Shown here one piece after another: positions 1 through 11,198 of a stretch of 64,000 nucleotides of DNA (its first letter is position 1; the number at the start of each line of letters is the position of its first letter). Source of the stretch: Sweltsa coloradensis (Eukaryota; Arthropoda; Insecta; Plecoptera; Chloroperlidae). Position numbers and translations under genes: made by a program. The stretch is from positions 930,001 to 994,000 of the forward strand of contig JAMZAV010000158.1 in assembly GCA_024449915.1 (NCBI GenBank). The letters run 5' to 3'. The notes below the pieces were generated by a model. It searched no databases. It had not been told where the DNA came from and was given only the letters and a program-made list of their open reading frames with translations.

Positions 1-883
1 GTACACTCAATAAGGTAACGCAAGGCCTAAAACGCAAGACTTTGCTTTTAAAGATTTTAAATTCCTGGTTTTTATTTACACGTAAAGCCAGAAATTGCAT
101 GAGTACAATATAAATTACGATTACTGTAATTTATTGTGTTTGTGTAAAAAGTGCACATTTAGACACATGATTTACTTTAAAACAAAACACCGTTTATAAC
201 CTCGGGAGTTAAGTGACAATAAGACCAAATGCAAACACTTCTTCGTACTTCACAACTTAAGAATTTCTTTTGAAACTTTGTTTTTGTACGTAAGGCGAAG
301 TGTTTAAAATGCAAAGTAAACAGTGGATATATTTTAATCTAAATACATATATATTTAAAGGAAATAAAAAATTGACAAATAATTTTAGTTTGCTGATTCA
401 ATTGTAGTATACACAAGTATTACTACCGAAGGTGTTTGTGGCGTTTGTGGCGATTGGCTGAAGACTTTTTTTTCTGTAGTATTTCATCCCCCTCATTAAT
501 TGACAAAATTATTCCCATTGTTTTGAAGCATTCCATCATCATTTTGCATCATCATGTTTACAACAATTTTCATAATAGTTAATTTCATACTATTGTTGTT
601 AGATATTTTCTGAAATTATTGCTTTTTGTAAACATGTATTTGTATTGATCAGTACGCTGGACCTCGCACTCATCCATTCTAATTGGCTAGCTGTCAATAA
701 AGATTGAATTTATAATTTCCATAGGTAAGAAACAGTGCACTTTTAATCACATAATAATGTAATGTACGATCAAAATGGCTAAAAAAAAAAAAAAAAAACC
801 CGCAATAAATCTGCATTCTCTGACTGATTTACGATCGTCCATCCATTTTATCAACTAGACAAAGTTGTATCCACGTCTTGTAA
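1..883. other. AT-rich intergenic DNA, nothing recognised
   Basis: No open frame of note, RNA gene or repeat is visible. The only distinct object is an A-run of about 18 bases at 781-798. Confidence 0.6.
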
Positions 884-1305
884 TTATTTTAGGAACGCAC
901 CGAACATCAAACTAGTCAGGCTTCCTCGTAAGATGTTTTCGCGGGGCCCATATTCCCGTACATTCCGCCTCCTAACAATCTCAAAGCATGTCTTCATTGT
1001 ATTAGACAGGGTGATAGGTAATGTGAAACTAAAATGGCTGCCATCGCCTAACCAGCCTAACTCTAGATTTTGTCCGGTTTCAGTCGGCGCCGTGAAAGAC
1101 ATGTGCGTCTCAGGGCCCAAACTGCTCAAGTGTATTGAAGAGAACGACAGGAAACCTACGTCTTCTGCGAAAGTGAAGCCCACGGTCCCTGCTAAGAAAA
1201 CTTAGAACTGTTGACACAGTCTCGAACCCAGGTCCTTCTGCGAGCCTGGTAGACAAATATCCTCTGCACTTTACTGACTTGAGGCGCACGACCTAGCACC
1301 AGCAG
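884..1305 (-). mobile_element. Probable tRNA-derived SINE or SINE-like block
   Basis: On the minus strand, bases near 1225-1215 read GGGTTCGAGACT, a good RNA polymerase III B box preceded by GACCT as in a T arm. Downstream on that strand lies a GC-richer body (about 1200 to 884) with the motif GTAGGTTTCC that often follows SINE heads. The block stands out from its AT-rich surroundings. Both strands are open here for 90-99 codons (933-1205 plus, 884-1183 minus), but neither product has a recognisable domain and the two overlap almost fully, so I treat them as a consequence of the composition. The A box is degenerate. A host exon cannot be excluded but nothing supports one. Confidence 0.35.
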
Positions 1306-2574
1306 CTGATCAATTAAAACAATGATCATAGGTGTTTTAGTTTTGAGATATTACTCGCTATCTTTGCCTTTGCGACACCAAAACACAAACTCTACAGATC
1401 ATGTTAAATTAATTCGTTTGTGCGAAATAGTGTTTTAGACAATTGAATTTATTACATTTGTAACATTTTTAATAATTTGTTTATACTTCATGATATTATG
1501 TTTTTGTCACAACAAATAAAAGCAATCACATATTAGCTTGTGGTGTCTCAAAATGTTTTCTGTTGAGCCTTAAAAATAATTCCAAGTTATCATGTCCCAT
1601 CCTTAGCATTACTCCAGCCTTCACATTAACTTGTTTGTGACAAATCCGGTACACTAATTCAATTACGATACACAGTACATAAAAACAAAGAAACACAATG
1701 TATAGTTTTATTATTTCATGTTCCTATTGTGTGCTGTCACCGATACGAAGGAAACCGTGTTAAATTACAATAAATGTTCACCTTCCATCTTACAACACGC
1801 CACGTCGTAAATATAATAGAACGAACATTCTTGGGATAGGTTTATTATGTTCATGTTTAGCTCACATCTTACAACAGGTCTGCAGGGAGGAAAACTTAAT
1901 ACAATATATAAACCTTTCGTACGTGCAGCTGTTATTTGTAGACTGTACATAAGACGCAGATGTAATTAAGAAGTGAGAGCTGCCCCTTTTGACCCGTATG
2001 TTAAAAGTAATAAAATAAAGATGGTCGTTGTTGAGGCTAGGTTTTAGATGTACATATTGAACATATTCACATTATGTGAATTACTTCGACACCACGTTAT
2101 GATCTAACACAAAGTAACAGACAATAATTTGTTGTGTGTTTGAAGGTAGCGGTGACCTCATATACCTGACCATCATTTGTCAGTGATTTGATAAATTATT
2201 GCTTTATTGTCTGCGTGTTACTCATTGTGAACGTATAGTAAGATGTTACATCAGTTGTCAACTGCAACATTAAAATGCATTTTATTTCCTGTGCTGGAAA
2301 ATGCAGTAAAAATGCATTATGGTTCTAAAAATCACTGTTTGATTGATGTGACGAACCATTGATAACAATATTGTCAAAGGTTGAATTATTGATGTTGAAT
2401 AGTGAATTGTGTATTATTATGTTTGTAATAAATTGGATAATGTAATTATTTCAATAAATAATGTATTGCTTTAAAATGCGCAAAAGCGTCCACAGTTCCT
2501 CTTGCCATGTTCTACGTATATCTAGCTTGGTCTACAATCGTTTTAATAAACGTAATTCAGTAAAATATAATTTA
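1306..2574. other. Intergenic, nothing recognised
   Basis: AT-rich DNA with no supported gene or repeat. A 61-codon open frame on the minus strand (1765-1950) has no features and is not called. Confidence 0.55.
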
Positions 2575-2589
2575 TATTATAATAATATG

Positions 2590-2685
2590 TTGAAACCCGG
2601 ACCCGGACCCAAAACAAATACTTTACAATACCTGAACCCAAACCGAAATTTTCTGTATTTGGGCCCTTTGGGTTTGCGTTCAGAG
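2590..2685. repeat. GGGTCC/GGGTTT-like simple repeat
   Basis: The plus strand carries ACCCGGACCCGGACCC, then CCTGAACCCAAACC, then TTTGGGCCCTTTGGGTTTG, giving a degenerate hexamer-like pattern on both strands. It gives rise to small overlapping open frames on both strands (2461-2694 plus, 2577-2759 minus) that I do not consider genes. Confidence 0.4.
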
Positions 2686-2784
2686 AGCTCGTAAGAGAGT
2701 TTTGTATTTGTCATTTCTCTCTGTAGGCACCGGAGCTGTATTGTCCCATCCAATAACAATTATGTTAGGGGGTCTAGCCTATGT

Positions 2785-2942
2785 TCTGTTCGTTCGTCTC
2801 TCTGTCTGTGCGTTTGTCCCGTCTCAAGATATTAACCGAACATGACCTCTGATTGACATCTCGACCTTGTCCTTATGCAAGGATCCTACATAGCGTGCAT
2901 GTGAACCTTCCAAAGGAGGGATGACCCGGCACTGCCACCAAA
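2785..2942 (-). repeat. Dispersed family C repeat, copy C1
   Basis: Read on the minus strand, the copy starts with TTTGGTGGCAGTGCCGGGT, passes ATCCTTGCATAAGGACAAGG and GTTCGGTTAATATCTTGAGAC, and ends near ACGCACAGACAGAGAGACG. These are the ordered landmarks of family C: head GGTGGAGGTGCCGGGT, middle TCCTTGTTGAAGGACAATG, then GTGAGAC, then CACGCACAGACGGACGG. It is diverged from the other copies. No open frame of note and no inverted terminal repeat is visible, so the class is unknown. Confidence 0.6.
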
Positions 2943-3069
2943 TAATTATTTTTAAACCTTTTCATCTGTGCTTATCCTTCTTCAACAACCTGTTGATTAG
3001 AGATTCTCTCCCTAATTTAGATACTCCTGTACCCGAGCATACATTATACATAAAGATTATTTTTCACCT

Positions 3070-3275
3070 GGGGGTTCTATTTACTAACTTGAGCGACAAC
3101 TGTCAATCAACTTTGTAAATACAATAATGCTAGTGGTAACTTGTCAAACGGCATTGACAACTTGTTAAAGAGAACCATTGGGCTGGCATGCAGAAATGTC
3201 AAGAGCATGACTTATTATATTTACAAAGTTGTCGCTGTCGATTGACAACAGTCCCGTTGGTTAGTAAAGACCCCG
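3070..3275. mobile_element. MITE-like inverted repeat
   Basis: The left arm (3070-3130) begins GGGGGTTCTATTTACTAAC and runs through TGTCAATC and CTTTGTAAATAC. The right arm (3211-3275), reverse complemented, begins CGGGGTCTTTACTAACC and runs through TTGTCAATC and CTTTGTAAATAT. The arms are about 60-65 bp and imperfect, with a right-arm insertion of about 10 bp, separated by about 80 bp containing ACTTGTCAAACGG. The structure fits a small non-autonomous DNA transposon. No clear target-site duplication could be read. Confidence 0.6.
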
Positions 3276-3408
3276 ATGACTGCACCCTAACATTATTTCC
3301 TTTGGTTCGACAACATAAGTATTTTTGATGTTAACACAGCAAAACAAATGCTATACACAAATCACATTAACAAGTTTGAAGACTAAGTGCGGATGGTCAT
3401 GTAACTTG

Positions 3409-3442
3409 GGGGTAGACTCTTAATACGAATGTTATTTATTTA
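3409..3442 (+). repeat. Family D 3' terminus fragment
   Basis: GGGGGTAGACTCTTAATACGAATG followed by TTATTTATTTAC matches the tail seen at 61.54-61.58 kb (GGGTAGACTCTAAATACG then TTTATTTATT). Only the tail is present. A shared end with a (TTTA)n tail points to a retroposon. Confidence 0.45.
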
Positions 3443-4831
3443 CGAAAATGTATGTTTGCCATACTACATTGCAAATAGCGAGTATCGTTTCTAAGCAAAG
3501 CCTTGCTCTGGTGGAATATTGCCTTGGGTTTTGTATTTGTATTTGAATCTTCCGGCTTCTTCTTATGCGCCTGTCATTAGAGCATATTACCCAGATTGGA
3601 TTGGATTGTTTGCCCACCCTTGATTTGCATGCTTTACATCAAACACCCGGACCTTATTGTCGGTAGATTACGGATCTGAAGGAGTAAATGATGAGGGAGG
3701 GGGGGGGGGTTCTGTCCGCGGGGATTAGGGGGAGTAATATAAGAAAAGTTATTTAGGGGAAGTCAATTAGACAAATGAGTAGAGAAGTCAACATGTAAGA
3801 GGGGTCCCTCAACCCAAGATCTTGGTCGAAGTTATTTCCACCTTTGTCCGGCTAAGAATTAAGTTGGACTGGTTGAACACTGAACATCGTTGCAAGGCGA
3901 AGATTCGACGGCATGACATTGCCAGCTCTAGCTAATCGTACGCCACTGCACGAGCCATCATTTAAAATACACTCGAGAGGCACGTGGAAATAGCGTTTTG
4001 TCAATAGATGCTACAAAGAACTAAGGTTTTCCAGTCCTATTTTATTTTATTTTCGATAGTATCTATAATTTGTTTATACACATATTTATTCAGTTGATAA
4101 TTTAACCATGATGACCAAAGTTTTAGTTAAAAATATGAATAAAGTTCTTACACAAGGTTTTGAAGGTAGCCAAAAATTAGATGTTACAAAACGCTATAAT
4201 AAGAATGCAATATACATGTAATAGTTATTCGACGCATCAAACTTTTAATCACTTACTAATCAAAAATCATTTCAGTCATGATCCATGTTCATGATCCATC
4301 CGATATTGTTATTATTTCTACGTTTTGTAAACATTAGCAATTAGCAAAAGCATTAGCAAATGCTTCACATTTTAGGCTTGGGACCCTGCACGGCACAAAA
4401 AATGTATTTCGCCTCAGTTTTCACTCTGATCAATTTGAGCAAAATGAACTTTAAAATTATAAAAGAAACAATGCCAATCAAAAATTTGTGCATGACATGC
4501 CCCGAACAACGTTTTAAATCTTGAGTAATTATTGTAAAACTTGTCAAAACATGAGACATTCACTAAGACAATAAAATATTTCTTATTTATTTATAATGTG
4601 GCCAGCCAGAACGTTATCGCATTCAATTTTACCTTTTGATTAAATAATCGAAAAGGATTAAAGAAAGGAAATCACTGTTTTTGGCACATTATAAACCTTT
4701 TTCAACGCATTACATAGCATCTTTAAGCTTGTAAGTTTTTTGAAACTCATAACGCATACTTTGTTAATGGTAATTCGACATTGCATGAATTGCATTTGTG
4801 TGTTAAAAAAAAATACTTACAAAAATATGTA
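3443..4831. other. Intergenic, nothing recognised
   Basis: Only a run of ten G at about 3700-3710 stands out. The 64-codon minus frame at 4365-4559 has no recognisable features. Confidence 0.55.
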
Positions 4832-4880
4832 CGTATTTAGAGTCTATACCAACGCATCACATAACTGGTAGCTATTACGA
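4832..4880 (-). repeat. Family D terminus fragment
   Basis: GTATTTAGAGTCTATACC followed by ATCACATAACTGGT matches the family D end at 35,341-35,375 (GTATTTAGAGTCTACAC, then TCATATAACTGAT). The rest of the element is missing. Confidence 0.45.
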
Positions 4881-5955
4881 ATTACATAGGAATTCAATTG
4901 GTCAATTCAATCTATATGAATCAAGTTTTGAGAGCATAGCTATAGTCTCTGAACTCAAGGAATAGTGTAACGTACAGTAGGCAAACGTTTTCCCCAACGC
5001 TAGTACAATAGCGTCGTCCTCCTTGAAGATTCCAAGTGATTCGCTACTCAGCATCTTGAGATTTTCTTTGATGTTACATTGCATTAATTAGATACAACAA
5101 AATTGTGTTCAAACAATGGGGAGTAACCGTCTCCCACACGACAAACAAGCAAGGGCTCAACCACTCCGACTCAACCATTATGACAAATATATATATAGTC
5201 TTATAGTCACTGCACGGTGGGCGGGTATTTGTATTTTGATTTATTAGCAGCTGTGGATTACATGTGATGCCGTAACTAGTACGTGTATCGTAACATAAGC
5301 ATGTCATTGTAATTACATTCACTTTGAAACTTAAATAATTGAATGTTCTTGTGACTTTTATACATTATGAGTGATTTCATTTACGATAGAATTGTTTGGG
5401 CACAACGAATACACACTTATCTTACAATTTAGTTTGTTAATTGAGGTAAAACCAAATATTGAGTATTAATTCATGTATATATCAACGAAAAATAGTGTTT
5501 CCAGATCACCAATACTACCACTAACAACTGCTTAAATAAGTGAGATAATCAATAACTACATATTTATATGATAAGTAACACATTGTGTAGCCTGCGTAAA
5601 TAGTCCAGTTCACACTACAATTACGTAATTTACTAAAATATCATCTTTAATTCTAGAGTAAGTACTCAACTCGAATCGCGCCTAACTGTCTGCATGCAGA
5701 CATATAACTCCTCGATTAGCGTGCCAACACGCCCGACACGTATCCCAACACTCAACCCATTACCTTTCTACATCTCTTTGGTGTTTTACTTTTAATATCT
5801 CTCAGATTCCTAGGTATTTATTAGATCCTTCCTCATTCCTTGCATTGGCCGAATGTTTTAGGACCTGCGCAGAGCTTTATGTCTCTGGCAACCGTAGACC
5901 GTGCATGGTGTGGACTTTCTTCGTAGCTGGATGACGGTTTGGAATTATATTAATA
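4881..5955. other. Intergenic, nothing recognised
   Basis: No supported gene. The 60- and 82-codon minus frames near 4902-5322 overlap at their ends, show no domain and are not called. Confidence 0.5.
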
Positions 5956-6533
5956 CTAGGAAGCTTCGCAAATGCTTTTTCAGGCGCGTTGTTGGATGAG
6001 CGTATGTCTTTTTAAACGAAAAAATGGCATAATTGCGATTTTCATGAGAAATTATTTTTCGATTGCGCTCAAATTTCATACAAATATATAAATTCATAAA
6101 ATTAAGATTCTGTGAAAATATCATTACAATCGGATAAAGCATGTAGGTGTTATAAGTCAAAGAATGTTTTGAAAATAAAAATAAATCGTAAAATTGCGAT
6201 TTTTATAAGAAATAATTTTTAGATTGCGCTCAAATTTCACACGAATATATTAATTCATAAAATTAAGGTTCGGTAAAAAAATCATTACAATCGAATAAAG
6301 CATGTAGGTGTTATAAGTCGAAGAATTTAAAAAAAAATCGAAACAAATCGTAAAATTGTTTTTCGATTGCGCTCTAAAACGCGGCAGTTCTAAGTTCAGA
6401 GATTTCGAAGGCCTCCAGAAAATTTCATCGCAATTGGAGTATCGGTTTAACAAACAGACAAAAATACAAAAAAAAAACATTCCGGATTTTTTTCTCCAGT
6501 GTAGTGAAATGGAATCTTCGCTTTGCTCATCCA
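5956..6533 (-). mobile_element. Helentron/HINE-like element, subfamily A, copy A1
   Basis: On the minus strand the element begins TGGATGAGCAAAGCGAAG (ending at 6533) and finishes CCTAG at 5956, with T on both sides. Just inside the 3' end lies an inverted copy of the start (CGCTCATCCAACA), then ACGCGCC and AAGCATTTGCGAAGCTT before CCTAG. The core holds about 160-bp internal repeats starting near 6035 and 6197, each with AATTGCGATTTT and GGATAAAGCATGTAGGTG. The shared block TCTGAACTTAGAACTGC is also in the B subfamily. Terminal and inner inverted repeats, a 3' hairpin and T|T flanks are known features of Helentron-associated elements. There is no coding capacity; the 71-94 codon frames inside are not genes. 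Confidence 0.75.
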
Positions 6534-8199
6534 ATAATTATTTATTCCTGGCAACAGGTACATCTACCCACAAGTGTAAAGGAACTACGAATAAAGAATT
6601 AAAAATACACATTAATCTCAAATAACGACAGAACAGAATGGCCTAATACCGGCTAGTTTGAGTATTTTAACAAACTTAACCTCTTTCTAATGTATGGACT
6701 TGAACTTTAAAACTTCATTTTTAGCACGAACTTTCTAAATTTAATACAACGATGCTAATGGTTTTTTGCTTTACTGGAATGTGAACCCACACATAAACAT
6801 GTGAATCAATCATTTTACGTTTTTTTTTAGAGTTTACCTTTCACCAGGACGGGAAAGAACAATTGACAACTTCTGGTATGAATTTGCAGGCGAGTTGTTT
6901 TTGGCTATTTATAGATATTTAACAATGCACACAACCAAATTTACCTATGGCGGTATTTGTCTGTTTATTTCCAGTTCCACTGAGAATATAGTATTCAGTA
7001 TTATGGCCCAGGTACCTTCAACTGACTAGAATATTGTATTAGGGATATATTAAAAAAAAGATACGTCATGTTCATTAAGTTCATGTACTAGATTCATTTC
7101 ACTAAAGTGGTCAGAATGTTGTGAAATAGCTTGCAACACTTGTATCTGAGGCTCGCTTCAACTCGCTCATCCATTGAGTTGTAATAAAACACAGCTCGAG
7201 TGATGAACTAAGCCCCCCCTACTCGGGTTAATTATCTAGTTTACGTTGGTCGGAGAGGAGTTCCCTCAAGTTAGTTGGCTTTGGCGCGGGCAGATCTTGA
7301 TAGTAGCTCAGCTCTTTGGCATATTTAGCTCGCTCGCTCTGGAAGACGCCGCACGCCGCCCGCACTGCGGACGAACAAACGCCTTCGAGGCATTACTATT
7401 AACTTTTCTTTGATCCCGCTTCCTTCTCTTCTCTTGTATGTGTGTACAGTAGACTCATTCAAAAACTACGCCTTTGAAATCACTCGCAAACCTTCGATTT
7501 GTTTGAATAATTTCCATGTATATTACCGTACCTCCCTCCCATCAAGACTTGGCTAAAGTTTGTGTGGGGCTGGTTTGCCTTCTCATCCCCCGCCCACCCA
7601 CCCTACCCGTTAGCAATGTGTTTTATTTGTAGACGTATAAATGATTATTTTCCTTATAAAAATACTCGCTAGGGAGAAGTTGAATTACAAATCTGGAATT
7701 GGTTTTGAAAGAATATAAAGAAAGCTAATCTTTATCAAGCTTATTTACAATGCCAGTTGCCCCAGCTTTACAATCTTCGGGAACTTTTTTTCTTTTAACT
7801 TAAAAGGAATTATTTCTCTGATGTGATTATTTTCAAATACCAATTTATGCTCACTGAAAATTAACAAAAGCCATTCATTCCGTGAAGAAAGTATATTAAA
7901 AAGCTGTCGGGTTAAGACGCTGTATAAGGTGACTGGATTTGAGATAAGATGTTGTGAACACTGTACGGTTGTGTGGGTGTTGCCCAGACGAGGCCGTTCC
8001 GCGCATGAATCTTATTAAGAACAGTTTACCAAATAACGAGTCAAAATATATAATTAATTGGAAACAAACACTAGTACGGGAATGACGAGAGAATTAGTAA
8101 AAGTATGGCAATCAAGGAGGCAGCGTAGCTATTAATCATCAGATCATCGAAGAAGAGTCAAAATTAAAATTAAAAAATACTGTTCTTTTTAATTATCAA
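6534..8199. other. Intergenic; one CpG-richer patch
   Basis: Mostly AT-rich DNA. Bases 7270-7395 are clearly richer in CG dinucleotides (ACGCCGCACGCCGCCCGCACTG near 7345) and could be a regulatory patch, but no TATA box, start or open frame supports a promoter call. Confidence 0.45.
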
Positions 8200-8450
8200 A
8201 TCCCATTGTAGGTGGAGGGACCAAAACTTATGGTCCTTGCTTGTTAGAGCTTTCAATAATGATGGAGGTGGCGTTTACAGAAAAAGTTCAACGTTGTGGG
8301 GGCTATGGCTCACCTCCAACCTCTCCTTAAACCCAGGGAAGAACCCCTTATTGAAGGACAATATCATAAAACGCCGTATGATAATCGAGGCTCATGATCG
8401 GTTTTTGTGAGACGTGACACACGCACAGACGGACGGACAGAAAAGTGCTG
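8200..8450 (+). repeat. Dispersed family C repeat, copy C2
   Basis: TCCCATTGTAGGTGGAGGGACC corresponds to the head seen elsewhere as TCTCATTGTTGGTGGAGGTGCC. A second head-like GATGGAGGTGGCG follows at 8261, so the head may be duplicated. Downstream come CCAGGGAAGAACC, TTATTGAAGGACAATAT, TTTTTGTGAGACGTGACAC and finally ACGCACAGACGGACGGACAG. This is one of the more complete copies. The short frames downstream at 8414-8712 are not supported as genes. Confidence 0.6.
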
Positions 8451-9780
8451 ATGCAGATAGAAGAGCAATGTGTTCACTTGTATACTGGAATGAGACATAT
8501 ATATACCTTCAGTTCAACACTTGGTTGTTCGTGTTAAAGGCACAAACAACTCAGGCTATTACAGGCCAATTTCATTTAAAGAAACTGACTATAAGACAAG
8601 TTACAAGAACACACCAAATTACTGTCAACCGAGCCTAAAAAGTATATTCTTCTTCTATTCATCAATGGCGCCTAAACCCCCAACTTCCTATAGGACCACA
8701 CTAGGACTGTAAACAAAAACCTCCGGGCCCACACGCACGGAAACTATAACGACAACAAAAACTAAGTTCATTCTTTCTTTCCAGGTTTATTATTAAATTT
8801 CCTGAGACGTCAAATTTGTATCATTAGCATTGTTTGTTACTGAATTCACTATAGCCAATGCTTTCTTTGATGAATATTTCTTCTGATAGTTAATTAATAT
8901 TAAATTACTATTAGTTCACGCTCTGTAAGTCCACCAACAACAATAATAAATATTGTGCTGCAAAACGTTTTGTTCTGAAGAAGAAACTGTAATAATTTGA
9001 TACTCGATAATTCGACGCCCAGTCATAACTGTAAAGGGAATTGCTTTAAATTTAAAAGAATGGTGTGATGAATGATGATACACATCTTCGATGTACTGCC
9101 AGGTTTTTCATTTGAGTTCAAATTTCAGAAAAAGTGCTACAACTTTGGGGAAATTAAAAACTAATAACCAATAACAAACCAAAAACTATTTTTTTTAAAT
9201 AAGTGTTTGTTTGAAGAAGGTCTGTTTTTAAACAATTATGTAAGTAGACACAATGTCATTTAATTCCAAGCCAAATACACTGTTGGCTGTCTTGATAAGG
9301 TTTCACAATTTACATAAGTCGTGTTTCAACTCCCCATCAACCAAAAAAAGGTCACTCTTCAATCGTGTCCAAACAACTTTTAACTCTCTTCCACAATCTC
9401 CTTCAATTGACTGTCGTTTGCTACAAGTTTCATCCTTTCTTACCGTCAATTTGACATCTCACAAATCATTTAATCAGTTACGCTTTCGTTGTGTTACTAT
9501 TGTTATATTGTTTTATAGTGAGTTAAGATATATTTTAAATAAAAAAGTGCATACACCATTACATTAACAGTTAATGTATTGATGAATGCACTATAGTTAC
9601 TATACTATAGTACATAATAGTAACTATTGTATAAAAGTTACCGTTGTAAAGCAACCGATACTGTTTAGTTGAATTTGTAATATACACTGCTGTTACGTTT
9701 TACACATATTTTTTAAAATTCGTTTTAAAATGGTAGAAATGCTGTATTCTAGTATTCATACAGACTTGTACACACGGAAT
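8451..9780. other. Intergenic with an unsupported 104-codon frame
   Basis: A plus-strand frame at 9253-9567 encodes a basic, serine- and leucine-rich peptide with no motif I recognise. It lies in AT-rich DNA without a clear polyadenylation or splice context. The region 9560-9680 holds short palindromic TA-rich words (ACTATAGTTACTATACTATAGT). No gene is called. Confidence 0.4.
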
Positions 9781-9960
9781 GGCTATGATTGCGATGTGCC
9801 CTTGCTGCGAAGCTTCTAGCTTGAATCGAATGCACGGGATGGATATGATTGCGATGTGCCCTTGCTGCGAAGCTTCTAGCTTGAATCGAATGCACGGGAT
9901 GGATATGATTGCGATGTGCCCTTGCTGCGAAGCTTCTAGCTTGAATCGAATGCACGGGAG
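9781..9960. repeat. 60-bp minisatellite, three near-perfect copies
   Basis: Three head-to-tail units occupy 9781-9840, 9841-9900 and 9901-9960, each starting GG(C/A)TATGATTGCGATGTGC and ending GAATCGAATGCACGGG. They differ only at the edges (C or A near the start of the first; AG for AT at the end of the last). Because 60 is divisible by three, both strands stay open (73 codons plus, 84 codons minus) with a repeated 20-residue unit. I regard these frames as artefacts of the repeat. The near-identity implies recent duplication. Confidence 0.9.
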
Positions 9961-10524
9961 CGTTCAACTCGTATCGCATAACACGCAGCAAATTGCGTGA
10001 CACCCGAGAGAGATCCTCGATACAGAGATCGGTACAAAGAAGCTTCGTGGACTTAATGATTCACTTAATTGTTTAGTCGCAGCCTCTGAGCCCCGGGCGC
10101 TTGAATCCAACTATTGTTTTCAGACGTACATTCTACCAGTATGTCTGTTACCTCCGGGAGGCGAGCTATATACAAATTAGTTGACGCCGCTCTATTTGTA
10201 GCAAATTCCATCATGACTATAATCAGTTTGTGACAAATAATCTTTTAACAGCTTCTTATTTGTAACGTAGCGTGTCTCTAGGTATAATAATAAACTAACA
10301 ATAAATATAATAATACAACTTGGTGTATAATTTACATAAATTAACTATACAGGAAGCCATACGTGGAAATAAATAACTTCATTTTTCTTTTATATCCACA
10401 AAACATGAAAAAGTCGAAGAGAAGATTAAAACGGTTGTCATGTACTGCTAAATAATAAAAAGTAGTATACTTTGACCCGTAGTTTCCTATTTGTAAGAAC
10501 TTAAACAAAATCGTGATTTATAAT
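9961..10524. other. Intergenic, nothing recognised
   Basis: No supported gene, RNA or repeat is visible between the minisatellite and the next Helentron-like element. Confidence 0.5.
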
Positions 10525-11198
10525 TGGATGAGCGATGCGAAGACTTCAATTTTACGGACCCCCCAAAAAATTAGCTCGGGTGTTTCTTTTCTTTTTTTCT
10601 GTTTGTTCACTCTCTACCGGGCAAACGGCATTATACGATCTTAATGAAAACTGAAGGGGACCTTAGAAATCTCTGAACTTAGACCTGCCACGTTTTTGGT
10701 ACAATCGAAGAAATATTTCTCATGAATATCGTACTTTTACGATTTTTTTCGATCTTTAATGCGATATTTTCGTGACATTTTGGCCGATTCTGACCAAACG
10801 GGTGGGGCTACAACGATCATATTTTACATGGACATTAAGATAATGGTGATGTAATACCTTTTGAAAGAAAAAGTTGAAAAAGTTAGCCAGAATCCATAGA
10901 AATAAAGGTTTTAATATAAGTTTTTTGAGGTGTATAATAATTAACAAGCAACTATAGAAACTTGACAACAATCACCTACAATGCATACAAAAAGCAAGTC
11001 TTCGGGCCTCCAAATATTTTGCAGTCTATTAATTGGTATTACCATAGCAATTAGTACTACTTTATAAATATTATCCCAATTTAACAAAAATGATTTTACA
11101 ATGGAACTTGAAGAAGTAAAGAGATCCCACGCATACTAAAAACTTAAAAAAGCTCATCCATCAACGCGACTAAAAAAAGCGTTCGCGAAGCGGCCTAG
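10525..11198 (+). mobile_element. Helentron/HINE-like element, subfamily B, copy B1
   Basis: The element starts TGGATGAGCGATGCGAAG and ends with GCTCATCCATCAACGCG, a loop, AAGCGTTCGCGAAGCGG and CCTAG, flanked by T on each side. The 3' hairpin stem AACGC/GCGTT is intact. The first third matches subfamily A (TCTGAACTTAGACCTGCC, TACGATTTTTTTCGAT); the middle is subfamily-specific (TGGGGCTACAACGATC, CATGGACATTAAG, CACCTACAATGCAT). Compared with copies B2 and B3 it carries about 115 extra bases at roughly 10,999-11,113, which look like a secondary insertion. It is non-coding; the 71-codon minus frame inside is not a gene. Confidence 0.75.

Noticed and set aside
884..1205. 99- and 90-codon overlapping frames as host exons
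   Set aside because: They lie on opposite strands over the same GC-richer SINE-like block; neither shows a domain or splice signals.
7156..7180. CTCGCTCATCCATTGAG as another Helentron-like terminus
   Set aside because: Only the CGCTCATCCA word matches; no adjoining GCGAAG motif, hairpin or CCTAG end.
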